64,000 bases of DNA, taken from positions 39,405 to 103,404 of the forward strand of contig CANGJB010000004.1 of the NCBI GenBank assembly GCA_947453945.1, read 5' to 3'. Below the pieces are notes generated by a model that was not told the DNA's origin, did not search any database, and saw only the letters and a list, made by a program, of their open reading frames with translations. How positions within the stretch are numbered: position 1 is the stretch's first letter; every line of letters starts with the position of its first letter. Made by a program: the position numbers and the translations under genes. Below, in pieces: positions 52,940 to 61,973 of the stretch. This DNA is from Sphingomonadaceae bacterium (GTDB lineage: Bacteria > Pseudomonadota > Alphaproteobacteria > Sphingomonadales > Sphingomonadaceae).

Positions 52940-54361
52940 ATGTTCGACCTTTCCAACGCGATGGCAGTGCTCGGGTCGGTTCTTGTAACGGGTGGCTGGC
53001 TGATCCGCGTTGTCATGCTAGGCATCTTGCCGCTGAAGCGTTCACCGCAGGCCGCGACAAGTTGGCTTCTGCTGATCTTTCTATGGCCTGTGCCGGGATT
53101 GATCCTGTTTCTGGCGATAGGCCGCGTGCGGGGTTCCCGATCCCGCCACGAGCGCATTCTGAAGCTTGCGCCGTTCCTTGCCGAAACCGCCGCCGCCATC
53201 GCGCAGGTCGGGCCGCCCATGCCAGATGGACCGCACGACGTCCCCGACCTTGCCGCAAGACTTGGCGGCTTTCCGGCTGTTGGGGGCAACGCGCTGGAAT
53301 TTCTGGACGAGTACGATGGCGTGATCGAACGCCTGATCGCCGATATCGACAGCGCGCGCGACCATGTGCGGATCATGGCCTATATCTTCGCCCACGATGA
53401 CACCGGCTCGCGAGTGACCGCGGCCCTTGCAAGGGCGGTCCAGCGCGGTGTTGTCTGCCATGTGCTCATTGACCCGGTCGGATCGCATCGCTGGCGGCGC
53501 CAGACACTGGCCGCACTGGTGCAGGCGGGCGTCAACGCGCAGGAAACCCTGCCGGTGTCGTTCCTGAACCTGCGCCGACGTAGCGACATGCGCAACCATC
53601 GCAAACTGTTCATCATCGACGGGGTGATCGGCTACGCGGGATCGCAGAATCTGGTCAACAAGACTTTCCGCCCGGGCATCACCAATCAGGAAATGGTCGT
53701 GCGCACAGCGGGCCCGTTGGTCGCAGCGATGACCGCGGTGTTCGTGGCGGATTGGTATTGCGAAACCGAAGTGCTCCTCCAGCCCCTTCCCTGCATTGCG
53801 CCACGCCGTGGGGACATGACCGCGCTGCTTCTGCCTAGCGGCGCGGAATATCCGTTGCGAGGCTTCGAGACGATGCTGATCTGGTTGATCCATTCCGCCC
53901 GCGAGCGCGTGATCCTCACCACCCCCTATTTCATTCCCGACGAGGCGCTGCAGAACGCGATGCAGATTGCCATCGCGCGCGGGGTGGAGGTGATCCTCAT
54001 TGTCTCCGCGGTCACGGACCAGCCCCTCGTGCGCCTGGCCCAATGCTCGTACTATGATGATCTGCTCTGCGCCGGCGTGCGCATCATGTGCTTTCCGGAG
54101 CGCCTGCTGCACGCCAAGAATGTCAGCATCGATGGCCGCGTGGGTATTGTGGGATCGAGCAATATCGACATCCGCTCGTTCCAGCTCAACGAGGAAGTCA
54201 GCCTCCTGTTGTTCGATCCGGGCTCGGTGGGCGAACTCGTCGCACGGCAGGAACAAGCCATTGCGGCTAGCGAACAGCTCGATCTGGCAACATGGCGGCA
54301 GCGATCAAAGCTGCGGCAACTGGGCGAAGGCGTGGCGCGTCTTGTGAGCCCGCTGCTGTAA
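52940..54361 (+). CDS. Cardiolipin synthase-type phospholipase D
   Basis: The protein is 473 residues from ATG 52940 (AAAGG upstream; GTG 52931 is the alternative). Two N-terminal membrane segments (PLDc_N) are followed by two HKD motifs, RNHRKLFIIDGVIGYAGSQN and LLHAKNVSIDGRVGIVGSSN, so both catalytic halves are intact. It would join phosphatidylglycerol molecules into cardiolipin at the inner membrane. The stop overlaps the start of the EEP gene (TAATG). Such pairs are often stress-linked. Confidence 0.9.
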   Translation: MFDLSNAMAVLGSVLVTGGWLIRVVMLGILPLKRSPQAATSWLLLIFLWPVPGLILFLAIGRVRGSRSRHERILKLAPFLAETAAAIAQVGPPMPDGPHDVPDLAARLGGFPAVGGNALEFLDEYDGVIERLIADIDSARDHVRIMAYIFAHDDTGSRVTAALARAVQRGVVCHVLIDPVGSHRWRRQTLAALVQAGVNAQETLPVSFLNLRRRSDMRNHRKLFIIDGVIGYAGSQNLVNKTFRPGITNQEMVVRTAGPLVAAMTAVFVADWYCETEVLLQPLPCIAPRRGDMTALLLPSGAEYPLRGFETMLIWLIHSARERVILTTPYFIPDEALQNAMQIAIARGVEVILIVSAVTDQPLVRLAQCSYYDDLLCAGVRIMCFPERLLHAKNVSIDGRVGIVGSSNIDIRSFQLNEEVSLLLFDPGSVGELVARQEQAIAASEQLDLATWRQRSKLRQLGEGVARLVSPLL

Positions 54362-55086
54362 TGCCCTCTGCGCCCCAGATCACCGTGGCGAGCTATAACA
54401 TCCACAAGGCCATCGGCACGGATGGACGTTATGAACCCGAGCGCATTCTGGCCGTTCTGGCGGAGATCGGTGCCGACGTGGTCCTGCTGCAGGAGGCCGA
54501 CAAGCGCTTCGGCCCGCGCACCACGGTGCTGCCTTTCGCCATGATCGCAGCGCGCACCGGCTACCGGCCCGTGAGCATCGGTGCGCACCCGCATGGCCTT
54601 GGCTGGCATGGCAATGCGGTGCTCGTCTCCGAGAGGGTGACGATCACTGCGGCTCTTCCGCTGGTGCTGCCCTCGCTCGAGCCGCGCGGGGCGATCCTTG
54701 TGGAAACCCTCGTCGAGGGCCGCGCGCTGCGCCTGGGCGGGATGCACCTTGATCTGACCGGCCTGCGGCGGCGGCGGCAAGCCCGCGCGATCATCACGCA
54801 AATGGCAGCGCGGCCCGATCCGATGCCAACCGTGCTGATGGGCGATCTCAACGAATGGCGCCGGCACAGCGGCTGCCTGATCGATTTTGACCGGACTTAT
54901 GCCATCGCCCCGACCGAGCCGAGCTTTCCCGCGGGCAGGCCGCTTGCACGGCTGGACCGGATCATGGCCGGCCCCGGTATCGAGATCGCGGGCTCCGGCA
55001 CGCACCGCACGGCCCTTTCACGGATCGCATCGGATCATCTGCCGGTATGGGCGGCACTGCAGTTCAGCCCGGACGAGCGGGAGTGA
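54361..55086 (+). CDS. Endonuclease/exonuclease/phosphatase (EEP) family hydrolase
   Basis: The protein is 241 residues from ATG 54361, which overlaps the previous stop. EEP motifs are ASYNIHKAIG, LLQEAD, GMHLDLTGLRRRRQAR, MGDLNEWR and RIASDHLPVWA, giving the Asn, Glu and Asp-His metal residues. No signal peptide is visible. It may act on a phospholipid-derived or nucleotide phosphodiester; coupling to cardiolipin synthase favours a lipid role. Confidence 0.85.
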   Translation: MPSAPQITVASYNIHKAIGTDGRYEPERILAVLAEIGADVVLLQEADKRFGPRTTVLPFAMIAARTGYRPVSIGAHPHGLGWHGNAVLVSERVTITAALPLVLPSLEPRGAILVETLVEGRALRLGGMHLDLTGLRRRRQARAIITQMAARPDPMPTVLMGDLNEWRRHSGCLIDFDRTYAIAPTEPSFPAGRPLARLDRIMAGPGIEIAGSGTHRTALSRIASDHLPVWAALQFSPDERE

Positions 55087-55099
55087 GTAGTTTCCGAGG
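55084..55099 (+). promoter_or_regulatory. Stress-regulon element upstream of the cupin gene
   Basis: Reads TGAGTAGTTTCCGAGG. It overlaps the stop codon of the EEP gene and lies 117 bp before the cupin ATG. Confidence 0.65.
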
Positions 55100-55215
55100 C
55101 TGCTTCACAAGCCCTTGGCGCGCTTAGCTATCCGTATATGGCGCAGCCCGCAGGACCTCGTCGATGCCATCTTCAAGATGAATCGCTGAACGGCCGCCCA
55201 ACAACGGAGTTGAAG

Positions 55216-55683
55216 ATGACCATTCAGGATATCGGCCCGAAGCCGCAATCGTTCGATATCGAAGGCGCGACGCAGGAAAACCGGAACTATCGTTCGGTTG
55301 CGTGGAGCGGGCGCTATTTGCAGGTAACCTTGATGTCGATCCCGGTGGGCGGCGATATCGGGCTGGAAATGCATGCCGAAACCGACCAGTTCCTGAGGCT
55401 GGATGCGGGCAGCGGACTGGCCGAGATGGGCCCGGCTCGGGATCAGTTGACGTTCCGCCGTGAGGTGAAGGATGGCTGGTGCATTCTGGTGCCGGCGGGA
55501 ACGTGGCACAACGTCACCAATACCGGTGACGAACCGATGCAGGTCTACACGATCTATGCGCCGGCCCATCACGCACCCGGAAGGATCCAGAAAACGGCTG
55601 CAGATGCCGCTGCGGACACCGGCGATGAACCGGCCGAATGGTCGGTGCAGCCGGCCCATGCGACAGCCGACCGCCACGGCTGA
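55216..55683 (+). CDS. Cupin domain protein
   Basis: The protein is 155 residues from ATG 55216, with GGAG upstream; the track start at 55138 is early. It has the cupin barrel with DIGLEMHAETDQFLRLDAGSG (motif 1 His and Glu) and PAGTWHNVTNTGDEPMQVYTIY (motif 2 His). The C-terminal tail is charged. It resembles mannose-6-phosphate isomerase-like cupins. Its ligand is unknown. The stress element lies about 115 bp upstream. Confidence 0.83.
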   Translation: MTIQDIGPKPQSFDIEGATQENRNYRSVAWSGRYLQVTLMSIPVGGDIGLEMHAETDQFLRLDAGSGLAEMGPARDQLTFRREVKDGWCILVPAGTWHNVTNTGDEPMQVYTIYAPAHHAPGRIQKTAADAAADTGDEPAEWSVQPAHATADRHG

Positions 55684-55712
55684 GGGCGCATTCCCCGGCC
55701 CCTGCCGGATTG

Positions 55713-55728
55713 TAGGTAGATGCCGATT
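55713..55728 (+). promoter_or_regulatory. Stress-regulon element upstream of the HlyD/ABC operon
   Basis: Reads TAGGTAGATGCCGATT, a weaker match, 58 bp before the HlyD ATG. Confidence 0.45.
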
Positions 55729-55786
55729 CTGTCAGGCCTGTGCCGATCACGCCTAGACCCGGCAGCGTGGCCCAGATGACGCAACC

Positions 55787-57064
55787 ATGATGACCGGCGA
55801 AACCGGATTGTCGGCGCCGGAACCCGAGGCAGGCGTGCCAGCGACGAGGCCGATCCGCGCGTTCCTTGTTGCCTACAAATGGTCGATTATCATGGGCCTG
55901 GCCGCGCTTGGCGCAACGCTCTGGGCCACGTTTGCCTACCTGCGCGGCACTGAGGTCCGATTGGAAACCGTGCGCCGGGGCGATCTGGTAGAAACCGTGG
56001 TGGCCAGTGGTCACGTCGAATCCCGGTTCCGGGTGGCAATTGCCAGCCAGATGACCGGGACTGTCGCGCAAGTGCCCGTGCAGGAAGGCGAGACAGTGCG
56101 CGCCGGGCAGACCCTGCTCGTGCTGGGCTCGGGCGAACTCGCCAATGCCTCCACGCAGGCGCGCGGCGTGGTCGCACAGGCTGAAGCGCAGATGCGCCGC
56201 ATGCGCGAGCTTTCGCTGCCCGCTGCGCGTGAGGCCCAGCGCTCGGCTGCGGCCAGCCTGCGCGGCATGCAAGCGATCTATGACCGGACCGCGACGCTGA
56301 TGCGCAAAGGCTTTCTAACCCGCGCCCAATTCGACGAAGCGCAGAAGAATCTGGATGTGGCGCGGGCCCAACTGGCGACTGCATCTGCTGAGGTTAGCGG
56401 CGCGCAGGCTGGCGGCAGCGACTATGCCGTGGCGCAGTCGCAGCTCGGGCAGGCTAGCGCAGGGTATGCAGCCGCCACATCGCGCCTCGCCTACACGCGG
56501 ATTGCGGCGCCGAGGGACGGCGTGCTGATTGGCCGCAGCGTCGAACAGGGCACGGTGGTTACACCGGGCCAGGTGCTGATGGTGCTGGCGCCTGCAGGGG
56601 GTGTTCAGCTCGTCATGCAGATCGACGAGCGCAATCTGGGCAAGCTCGCCATCGGTCAGCCGGCGCTGGCATCGGCCGATGCCTATCCCGGGCAGCACTT
56701 TGCCGCGACCATCGCCTTCATCAACCCTGGCATCGATATCGCCCGCGCTTCTGCCGCGGTGAAGCTCACGGTCCCGAACCCGCCGGCCTATCTGCGGCAG
56801 GACATGACCGTTTCGGTTGATATCGAGACCGCACGGAGGAGGACGGCGCTGGTGCTCCCGATTGCGGCAGTTCACGATGTGCTGACTGCAAGTCCCTGGG
56901 TGCTGGTGGTGCAAGGCGGCCGCGCTGTGCGCCGCGCGGTGACGCTCGGGCTGGTAGGCAATCTGCAGGTCCAGATCCTCACCGGGCTGGCGGCGGGTGA
57001 TGCCGTGATCCCGGCCACTTCGGCAATTGCGGCGGGCGCGCGGGTCCACGCGGCGGCGCCATGA
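55787..57064 (+). CDS. HlyD/MacA-type periplasmic adaptor
   Basis: The protein is 425 residues with one N-terminal membrane segment ([20 protein letters not shown]). The lipoyl-like half has [21 protein letters not shown], and a helical hairpin ([24 protein letters not shown]) runs to residue 210. The second lipoyl half has [18 protein letters not shown], followed by a beta barrel. It would link an inner membrane ABC transporter to the periplasm. The next gene overlaps by ATGA. Confidence 0.87.
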   Translation: MMTGETGLSAPEPEAGVPATRPIRAFLVAYKWSIIMGLAALGATLWATFAYLRGTEVRLETVRRGDLVETVVASGHVESRFRVAIASQMTGTVAQVPVQEGETVRAGQTLLVLGSGELANASTQARGVVAQAEAQMRRMRELSLPAAREAQRSAAASLRGMQAIYDRTATLMRKGFLTRAQFDEAQKNLDVARAQLATASAEVSGAQAGGSDYAVAQSQLGQASAGYAAATSRLAYTRIAAPRDGVLIGRSVEQGTVVTPGQVLMVLAPAGGVQLVMQIDERNLGKLAIGQPALASADAYPGQHFAATIAFINPGIDIARASAAVKLTVPNPPAYLRQDMTVSVDIETARRRTALVLPIAAVHDVLTASPWVLVVQGGRAVRRAVTLGLVGNLQVQILTGLAAGDAVIPATSAIAAGARVHAAAP

Positions 57065-58401
57065 ACCGCTTCTTGCCGTTCGAATGGATTGCCGCCGTGC
57101 GTTTCTTGCGCGAAGGTCGGCTCCAGACCGCGTTCATCATCCTTGGGATCACCATCGGGGTGGCGGTGATCGTGTTCATGTCCGCACTGCTTTCGGGCCT
57201 TCAGGTCAATTTCCTCAGCCGGGTGTTGACCTCCTCCGCACAGATCCAGCTGCTCCCGCCCGATCAGGTGGCGCGCCCCTTGCGCGGGGCCTCGGGCATG
57301 ATCGAGGACGCGGTGATCCAGCGCCCGGCGCAGCGGATCGTCTCGATCGATCAGTGGCAGAAGATCCGCAAGCGGATGATGACGCTGCCCGGCATCCTCA
57401 TGGCCGCCCCCACGATGTCCGGCTCCGCGCTGGCCGTGCGTGGTGACGCGAGCCGCGCGGTCAGTATCACCGGGGTGGAGCCGGAGAGCTACTTCCGCAT
57501 CATCCGCATTCCGGATTACATCACGGCGGGCAAACCGGCGCTGGCGAGCGACGAGATCATTGTGGGCAAGCAGCTGGCCGATGATCTGGGAGCGGGTCTG
57601 GGCGACAAGCTCAATCTTCAGGCCGCTTCCGGGAACACGGCGGTGCTGCGCATTTCCGGCCTATTCGATCTGGGCAACAAGGCCGCAAACGAGCGCGCCA
57701 CCTATGTTTCTCTGCGCACCGCGCAATCGCTGCTGGGCCGGGTGGGAAGCGTCACCACAATCGAGCTCAAGATCAGCGACATCTATGCCGCAGAAACACT
57801 GGCGCAGCAGATCGCAGCCGCCAATCCGGTCAAGGCGGAAAGCTGGATCGCCACCAATGCGCAGTTCTTCACAGCGGTGCGGGCGCAGCAGTCTTCCAAC
57901 ACGGTCATCAGGCTGTTCGTCGGCCTTTCAGTAGCCTTCGGGATTGCCGCAGTGCTGGTGGTCTCCGTAATTCAGCGATCGAAGGACATCGGCATCCTGC
58001 GCGCCATGGGCACGACGCGGGGCCAGATCCTGCGCATATTCCTGATCCAGGGCGGGCTCCTAGGCCTGATAGGCGCGGTGATTGCCAGCCGCGCGCGCGA
58101 GTTGCTGGTCCAAGTGGGTCTGGGCCATGTGGCAGACAACAAGGCCATGAACATGTCGGGCGGCGAGCAACAGCGGGTCGCCATCGCAAGGGCGCTCGTG
58201 ATGCAGCCTGCGCTGGTGCTGGCTGACGAGCCGACCGGCAATCTTGACAGCCGCTCTGCCGAAAACGTGTTCGATCTGATGCGACAGGTCAATCGCGCCA
58301 GCGGGACCAGCTTCCTGATCGTCACGCACAATCTCGATCTGGCGCAGCGCTGCGACCGCATCATCGATGTTGCTGATGGCCGGTTGGTGGCTCCTCGCTA
58401 G
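57061..58401 (+). CDS. ABC permease (MacB/FtsX type) fused to the C-terminal half of an ABC ATPase
   Basis: Residues 1-341 are a MacB/FtsX-type permease: N-terminal membrane helix ([18 protein letters not shown]), periplasmic domain, then two helices up to GLIGAVIAS. After that the frame continues straight into an ATPase: [20 protein letters not shown], the signature [14 protein letters not shown], Walker [18 protein letters not shown] and the H-loop VTHN. The last permease helices are missing, and so are Walker A and the Q-loop of the ATPase. It looks like an in-frame deletion that joined two adjacent genes. It is unlikely to hydrolyse ATP on its own. It is translationally coupled on both sides. 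Confidence 0.85.
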   Translation: MNRFLPFEWIAAVRFLREGRLQTAFIILGITIGVAVIVFMSALLSGLQVNFLSRVLTSSAQIQLLPPDQVARPLRGASGMIEDAVIQRPAQRIVSIDQWQKIRKRMMTLPGILMAAPTMSGSALAVRGDASRAVSITGVEPESYFRIIRIPDYITAGKPALASDEIIVGKQLADDLGAGLGDKLNLQAASGNTAVLRISGLFDLGNKAANERATYVSLRTAQSLLGRVGSVTTIELKISDIYAAETLAQQIAAANPVKAESWIATNAQFFTAVRAQQSSNTVIRLFVGLSVAFGIAAVLVVSVIQRSKDIGILRAMGTTRGQILRIFLIQGGLLGLIGAVIASRARELLVQVGLGHVADNKAMNMSGGEQQRVAIARALVMQPALVLADEPTGNLDSRSAENVFDLMRQVNRASGTSFLIVTHNLDLAQRCDRIIDVADGRLVAPR

Positions 58402-59123
58402 TGTCGGGGCTGTCGGTTGTCGGGATCGGTAAGCGTTATGGCGCGCGTCAGGTTCTTGAGGGCATTTCGCTGCATGTCGAACCGGGGGAGATTGTCGGGC
58501 TGCTGGGCCCGAACGGCGCGGGCAAGACGATCTGCTTCTATGCGATTGTCGGCATGATCGCCGTGGACCAGGGCCACATCCTGCTCGGCAAGACCGATGT
58601 GACCGGTCTCACCATGTCAGCCCGGGCTCTGATGGGGCTTGGCTATCTGCCGCAGGAAGCCTCGATCTTCGGCGGGATGACAGTCGCTGAAAACATCCGC
58701 GCGGTGCTTGAGCTGGTTACCGACGACAAGGCGGCGATCGCTGCCGAATTGGAAAGCCTCTTGCACGAATTTCGCATCGACCAAGTGCGTGACACATCTG
58801 CCATCGCGCTTTCAGGCGGGGAACGGCGGCGCTGCGAGATCGCGCGGGCGGTCGCCGCGCGGCCCAAGGTTCTGCTGCTGGACGAGCCGTTTGCGGGGGT
58901 CGATCCGCTGTCGGTGCTCGATATCAAGGTCATGGTGCGGGATCTGAAGCGCCGGAATATCGGCGTGCTGATCACCGATCACAACGTGCATGAAATGGTC
59001 GAGCTCGTTGACCGCGCCTATGTGATATATCGCGGGCGAATACTGTTCGAGGGGACGCCTGCCGCACTCGTCGCCGATCCTCAGGTGCGCCAACTCTATC
59101 TAGGCGAAGACTACAAGGGCTGA
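58401..59123 (+). CDS. LptB-like ABC transporter ATPase
   Basis: The protein is 240 residues from GTG 58401, overlapping the previous stop (TAGTG). It is a complete ATPase: Walker A GLLGPNGAGKTICFY, signature LSGGERRRCEIARAV, Walker B VLLLDEPFAGVDPLS and ITDHNVHE. The sequence is close to LptB, the LPS-export ATPase, but no lptA, lptC or rpoN neighbours are present, so it is probably a second copy that serves the adjacent HlyD/permease system. It might supply the ATPase function the chimera lacks. Confidence 0.85.
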   Translation: MSGLSVVGIGKRYGARQVLEGISLHVEPGEIVGLLGPNGAGKTICFYAIVGMIAVDQGHILLGKTDVTGLTMSARALMGLGYLPQEASIFGGMTVAENIRAVLELVTDDKAAIAAELESLLHEFRIDQVRDTSAIALSGGERRRCEIARAVAARPKVLLLDEPFAGVDPLSVLDIKVMVRDLKRRNIGVLITDHNVHEMVELVDRAYVIYRGRILFEGTPAALVADPQVRQLYLGEDYKG

Positions 59124-59135
59124 CGCAGGGGCCTC

Positions 59136-59543
59136 TCAGCGCTGGTCGAGATAGGCGGCGAGCGATAGCCCGCACTGCGCCAGCCCTTCTTCCAGATAGT
59201 CGCTGGCAAGGGGAATGCCGATCACATAGCGCGCCGCACCGGCGCGGCCGATATCGTCCCATTCGGCTTCCGCAGCCTTCCATTCGCTGAGATCGAAATC
59301 ACCGCGCCCCATGAGGATCAGGCCGATCAGCTCCCGCTGCTCGTCATCATTGAGATCGCTGATGGCGGAGACGATCTCGTGCTGGGTCTGGTCACCGGGC
59401 CCGAACTCAAGCGCATCTACCCCGCAGTCGTCGCTGGGATTGGAGCCGCTGTCCGGATTGGACTGAGGGACTTTCGCATCGAACTCGCGCACCAGAAGCA
59501 GGATCTCAAACGCCGTTTCAGGCGTCAGGGTCAGGTTTGGCAT
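59136..59543 (-). CDS. DUF3775 family protein
   Basis: The protein is 135 residues, acidic, with TLTPETAFEILLLVREFDAK at the start, EIVSAISDLNDDEQRELIGL in the middle and a C-terminal GIPLASDYLEEGLAQCGLSL, matching DUF3775. Function is unknown. It lies 15 bases downstream of the UspA gene and is probably cotranscribed with it. Confidence 0.82.
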   Translation of the reverse strand: MPNLTLTPETAFEILLLVREFDAKVPQSNPDSGSNPSDDCGVDALEFGPGDQTQHEIVSAISDLNDDEQRELIGLILMGRGDFDLSEWKAAEAEWDDIGRAGAARYVIGIPLASDYLEEGLAQCGLSLAAYLDQR

Positions 59544-59558
59544 GGGACCCGCGCGCCC

Positions 59559-60011
59559 TCAGGCTTCGAGCAGCGATGGCGGGCCATCGCTCGCAATCAG
59601 CAGACTGCAGGGCAGGCTTTCCAGCAATTGTGCGCCGACCGAGCCTTCGAACCAGCGCGCCAAAACCCCCTTGTAGCTATGCCCGATCACGGCAAGATCA
59701 GCTTTTATCTCTTTGATGTAGCCTATGATTTCGGCTGTGGGCCCACCATCGCGGATGCAGATGTTCGTGGGGATTCCGGCATGGGCAAAGACGCGGGCGG
59801 TATCTTCTAGTTTGTCCAGAAGCAGGCGGCGCTCCGCTTCGATGAGTTCGTCCGGCACGTAAGCGGGATCAAGCAGCAGCCCGCCCGATGTGACGACGAT
59901 CCCCAGCAGATGCAGTTCGCCCCGGCACGCCCGTGCCATTTCAGCACCCCGGCGCAAGGCTGCTTCGCTCGCACCGCTGCTTTCATAGGCCACCACGATT
60001 TTCTGGAACAT
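59559..60011 (-). CDS. Universal stress protein (UspA family)
   Basis: The protein is 150 residues from ATG 60011, with AAGGA upstream. It has the Usp fold: KIVVAYESSGASEAALRRGA, VIGHSYKGVLARWFEGSVG and the final SLPCSLLIA. The ATP-binding glycine motif (G-2x-G-9x-G) is only partly present. A stress-regulon element lies about 80 bp upstream, after a run of GCAG-type repeats in the leader. Confidence 0.87.
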   Translation of the reverse strand: MFQKIVVAYESSGASEAALRRGAEMARACRGELHLLGIVVTSGGLLLDPAYVPDELIEAERRLLLDKLEDTARVFAHAGIPTNICIRDGGPTAEIIGYIKEIKADLAVIGHSYKGVLARWFEGSVGAQLLESLPCSLLIASDGPPSLLEA

Positions 60012-60030
60012 GCGATTGTGTCCTTGGCCG

Positions 60031-60054
60031 GCAGGCAAGCAGGCAGGCAGGCAA
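60031..60054. repeat. GCAG tetranucleotide repeat in the usp leader
   Basis: GCAGGCAAGCAGGCAGGCAG continues with GCAA, giving about six GCAG/GCAA units between the stress element and the usp ribosome-binding site. Slippage here would alter leader length, not the reading frame. Confidence 0.7.
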
Positions 60055-60089
60055 ACTTGACCACTAACTGCCAGGCGAGCGCGCGGAAG

Positions 60090-60105
60090 GATCGGAATCT
60101 ACCCA
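60090..60105 (-). promoter_or_regulatory. Stress-regulon element upstream of usp
   Basis: Reads TGGGTAGATTCCGATC on the minus strand, 79 bp before the usp ATG. It is divergent from the copy at 60133. Confidence 0.7.
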
Positions 60106-60132
60106 ATTCGCTCTCAGGCCCGTTCTGGCGCC

Positions 60133-60148
60133 TGGGTAGTTCCCGATG
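60133..60148 (+). promoter_or_regulatory. Stress-regulon element upstream of the HicA-baeRF gene
   Basis: Reads TGGGTAGTTCCCGATG, 120 bp before the ATG at 60268. Confidence 0.65.
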
Positions 60149-60267
60149 GTTTTGCCGTGCGTTTCTGGGGCGCAAACCGGCACGGGAAGATTGCCTAGTC
60201 GGCGCGTCATCGCTCGTCCGGCCAAGATGCGCCTGATCCCACCTTCTGCAACGGAGATCGCTACGCC

Positions 60268-60969
60268 ATGACCAGTACCCACCTCAACGGCCATCACCGC
60301 AAGACCCTTGCGCGCATCTTTGCACATCCGGCGGGGCACAACGTGGAATGGCACGATGTGCTCTCGCTTCTGGGGCATGTCGGCACCGTGACAGACAGGC
60401 ACGGCGGCGGCCATGACGTGACAATCGCCGGTGAGACCATCAGGCTTGGCGCACAGAATGGCCACGACATGACACCAGGCGACATGCGTGATCTGCGCAG
60501 CTTTCTGGCCAGATCGGGTTTCACCGATGCCGGGATGGCGGATGGGGAACCGGACGCGCCCGCAGCGCACACCAACTGCACCGTGTTGATCGATCACCAT
60601 GAGGCCCGCCTGTTCGGTCTGGACGCCAGCGCCGCTCCTTCGCAACCGCGCGTGCTGAAGCCCGAAGATGCCGATGGCGCTATCCGCCGGGTGGAACACA
60701 AGCAGGGGCAGGACGATCACGATGGCGGACACGGACTGGAAGAAGACGCCTGGTACGAGCGCATCGCGGCCGAACTGCAGCCGGCACAACGCATCGTGGT
60801 GCTGAGCGATGGCAAGGGCCGCAGCAATGCCGGATCCTATCTCACCGCCTATCTGAAGCGCCGCCATGCCGCCCTTGCGGCGCGCGTCATCGCCGTCCAG
60901 CGTGTCGACATCGGGCACTTGTCCGATGGCGAAGTCGCCGCGATGGGCCGAGACCTGCTGGCGGCGTGA
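60268..60969 (+). CDS. HicA-like plus baeRF-like (translational machinery) fusion protein
   Basis: The protein is 233 residues from ATG 60268, with GGAGA upstream. The N-terminal part (ARIFAHPAGHNVEWHDVLSL, then TVTDRHGGGHDVTIAG) resembles the HicA-like double-stranded-RNA-binding fold seen in many short hypothetical proteins. From residue 105 it matches bacterial eRF1-like baeRF proteins annotated as translational machinery protein: CTVLIDHHEARLFGLD, then IVVLSDGKGRSNAGSYLTAYL. A role in ribosome stress is possible. The stress element lies 120 bp upstream. Confidence 0.7.
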   Translation: MTSTHLNGHHRKTLARIFAHPAGHNVEWHDVLSLLGHVGTVTDRHGGGHDVTIAGETIRLGAQNGHDMTPGDMRDLRSFLARSGFTDAGMADGEPDAPAAHTNCTVLIDHHEARLFGLDASAAPSQPRVLKPEDADGAIRRVEHKQGQDDHDGGHGLEEDAWYERIAAELQPAQRIVVLSDGKGRSNAGSYLTAYLKRRHAALAARVIAVQRVDIGHLSDGEVAAMGRDLLAA

Positions 60970-61046
60970 GCGTGGGCTTGGCTTGAGCCGGGGTACCAAG
61001 GCGACGAACGCCTTGGCGCACACCGCATCACCCCGGCATCCCCGCC

Positions 61047-61856
61047 TTACGCGGCAGGTGCGCCCGCCATCAGCGCGTAGGGATCGATATTGCGCGAACG
61101 CCAGATCCGGTGGCAGCGGTTGTAAAGCACGGTCTCGCCGATGCCGAGGCGTGCGCGAACATCTGACACCCGCATCGCGAGCAGTTCCAGCACCGGCTCC
61201 TCGATGAGGTGGCGGCAGGTGTGGCCAAGGCGCTGGCCTTCGCGGATCGCGCGCAGCACTGGCGCGCCCCAGCCGCCGCCGGTCAGGATGGTCAGCCCCA
61301 CCGGATAGGCGATGAACAGATTGCCGAGCGATGGCTCCTGCCCATAGGAAAACGCCAGCACGCAGGCCTCGCCCAGCGCATCGCGGCCATAGCCGGTCAG
61401 CACGTGAAGCAGATCGTGCGTGTCGCGCGTGCGGTCCTGCGTCCACTCGGCCAGATCATCGTGGCGCAGGCCCGGCTCGGCGAACTTGTCGTATTCCTCG
61501 ACCAGACCCCTGGCCGAGAGGTTCTCGCACTCCATGAAATCGCAATAGGCATGGGCGAGCGAGCCCAGCGGCATGCGCCGCAGCCGTTCATGATCATCGA
61601 GGATCGCGGGCAAATAGGGCTCCTCGGCGCGGATGCGACGCAAGCGCTCGTCGTTGGCGAAACGTTCGGCGCAATCGCGCAGCCCCGTCCACGGCAGGGC
61701 ATCGAACACGCGGAACACCGCAGCGGTATCGTCCTTGTCCCGTGCGACATCGGCAAAGTGGCGCAGCGCGGCAATCGGGCGCTGGCGCGGCGCGCGCCGG
61801 GCGGCGCTGTAGACGGGCAGATCGGGGCGCAGGCCAATGTAATCGGCAGGGATCAT
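61047..61856 (-). CDS. coq4: COQ4-family ubiquinone biosynthesis protein
   Basis: The protein is 269 residues from ATG 61856, with GGATGAAG upstream; the track start at 61934 is early. It has the family zinc motif HDxxHx(11)E in RDTHDLLHVLTGYGRDALGE. COQ4 helps assemble or catalyse ubiquinone ring modification, in bacteria as a stand-alone protein. It is divergent from the TetR gene, with a 117-bp gap, and may be under its control. Confidence 0.87.
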   Translation of the reverse strand: MIPADYIGLRPDLPVYSAARRAPRQRPIAALRHFADVARDKDDTAAVFRVFDALPWTGLRDCAERFANDERLRRIRAEEPYLPAILDDHERLRRMPLGSLAHAYCDFMECENLSARGLVEEYDKFAEPGLRHDDLAEWTQDRTRDTHDLLHVLTGYGRDALGEACVLAFSYGQEPSLGNLFIAYPVGLTILTGGGWGAPVLRAIREGQRLGHTCRHLIEEPVLELLAMRVSDVRARLGIGETVLYNRCHRIWRSRNIDPYALMAGAPAA

Positions 61857-61973
61857 CGCTTCATCCTTACTCGGCGCACCGCCTTGCCGGATGCATGCTC
61901 CGGCAGGCAGCATTGCTTCAATCACGAGCCGCATTATGATGGATTACTCGCAAAAACTGGACTCGCATTCGGC

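Noticed and set aside
50644-53376. Minus-strand ORF of 910 codons
   Set aside because: Antisense of the PQQ alcohol dehydrogenase and cardiolipin synthase genes, with no recognisable domain.
61209-61973. N-terminal extension of the TetR ORF
   Set aside because: Antisense to coq4; TetR_N begins just after ATG 61974.
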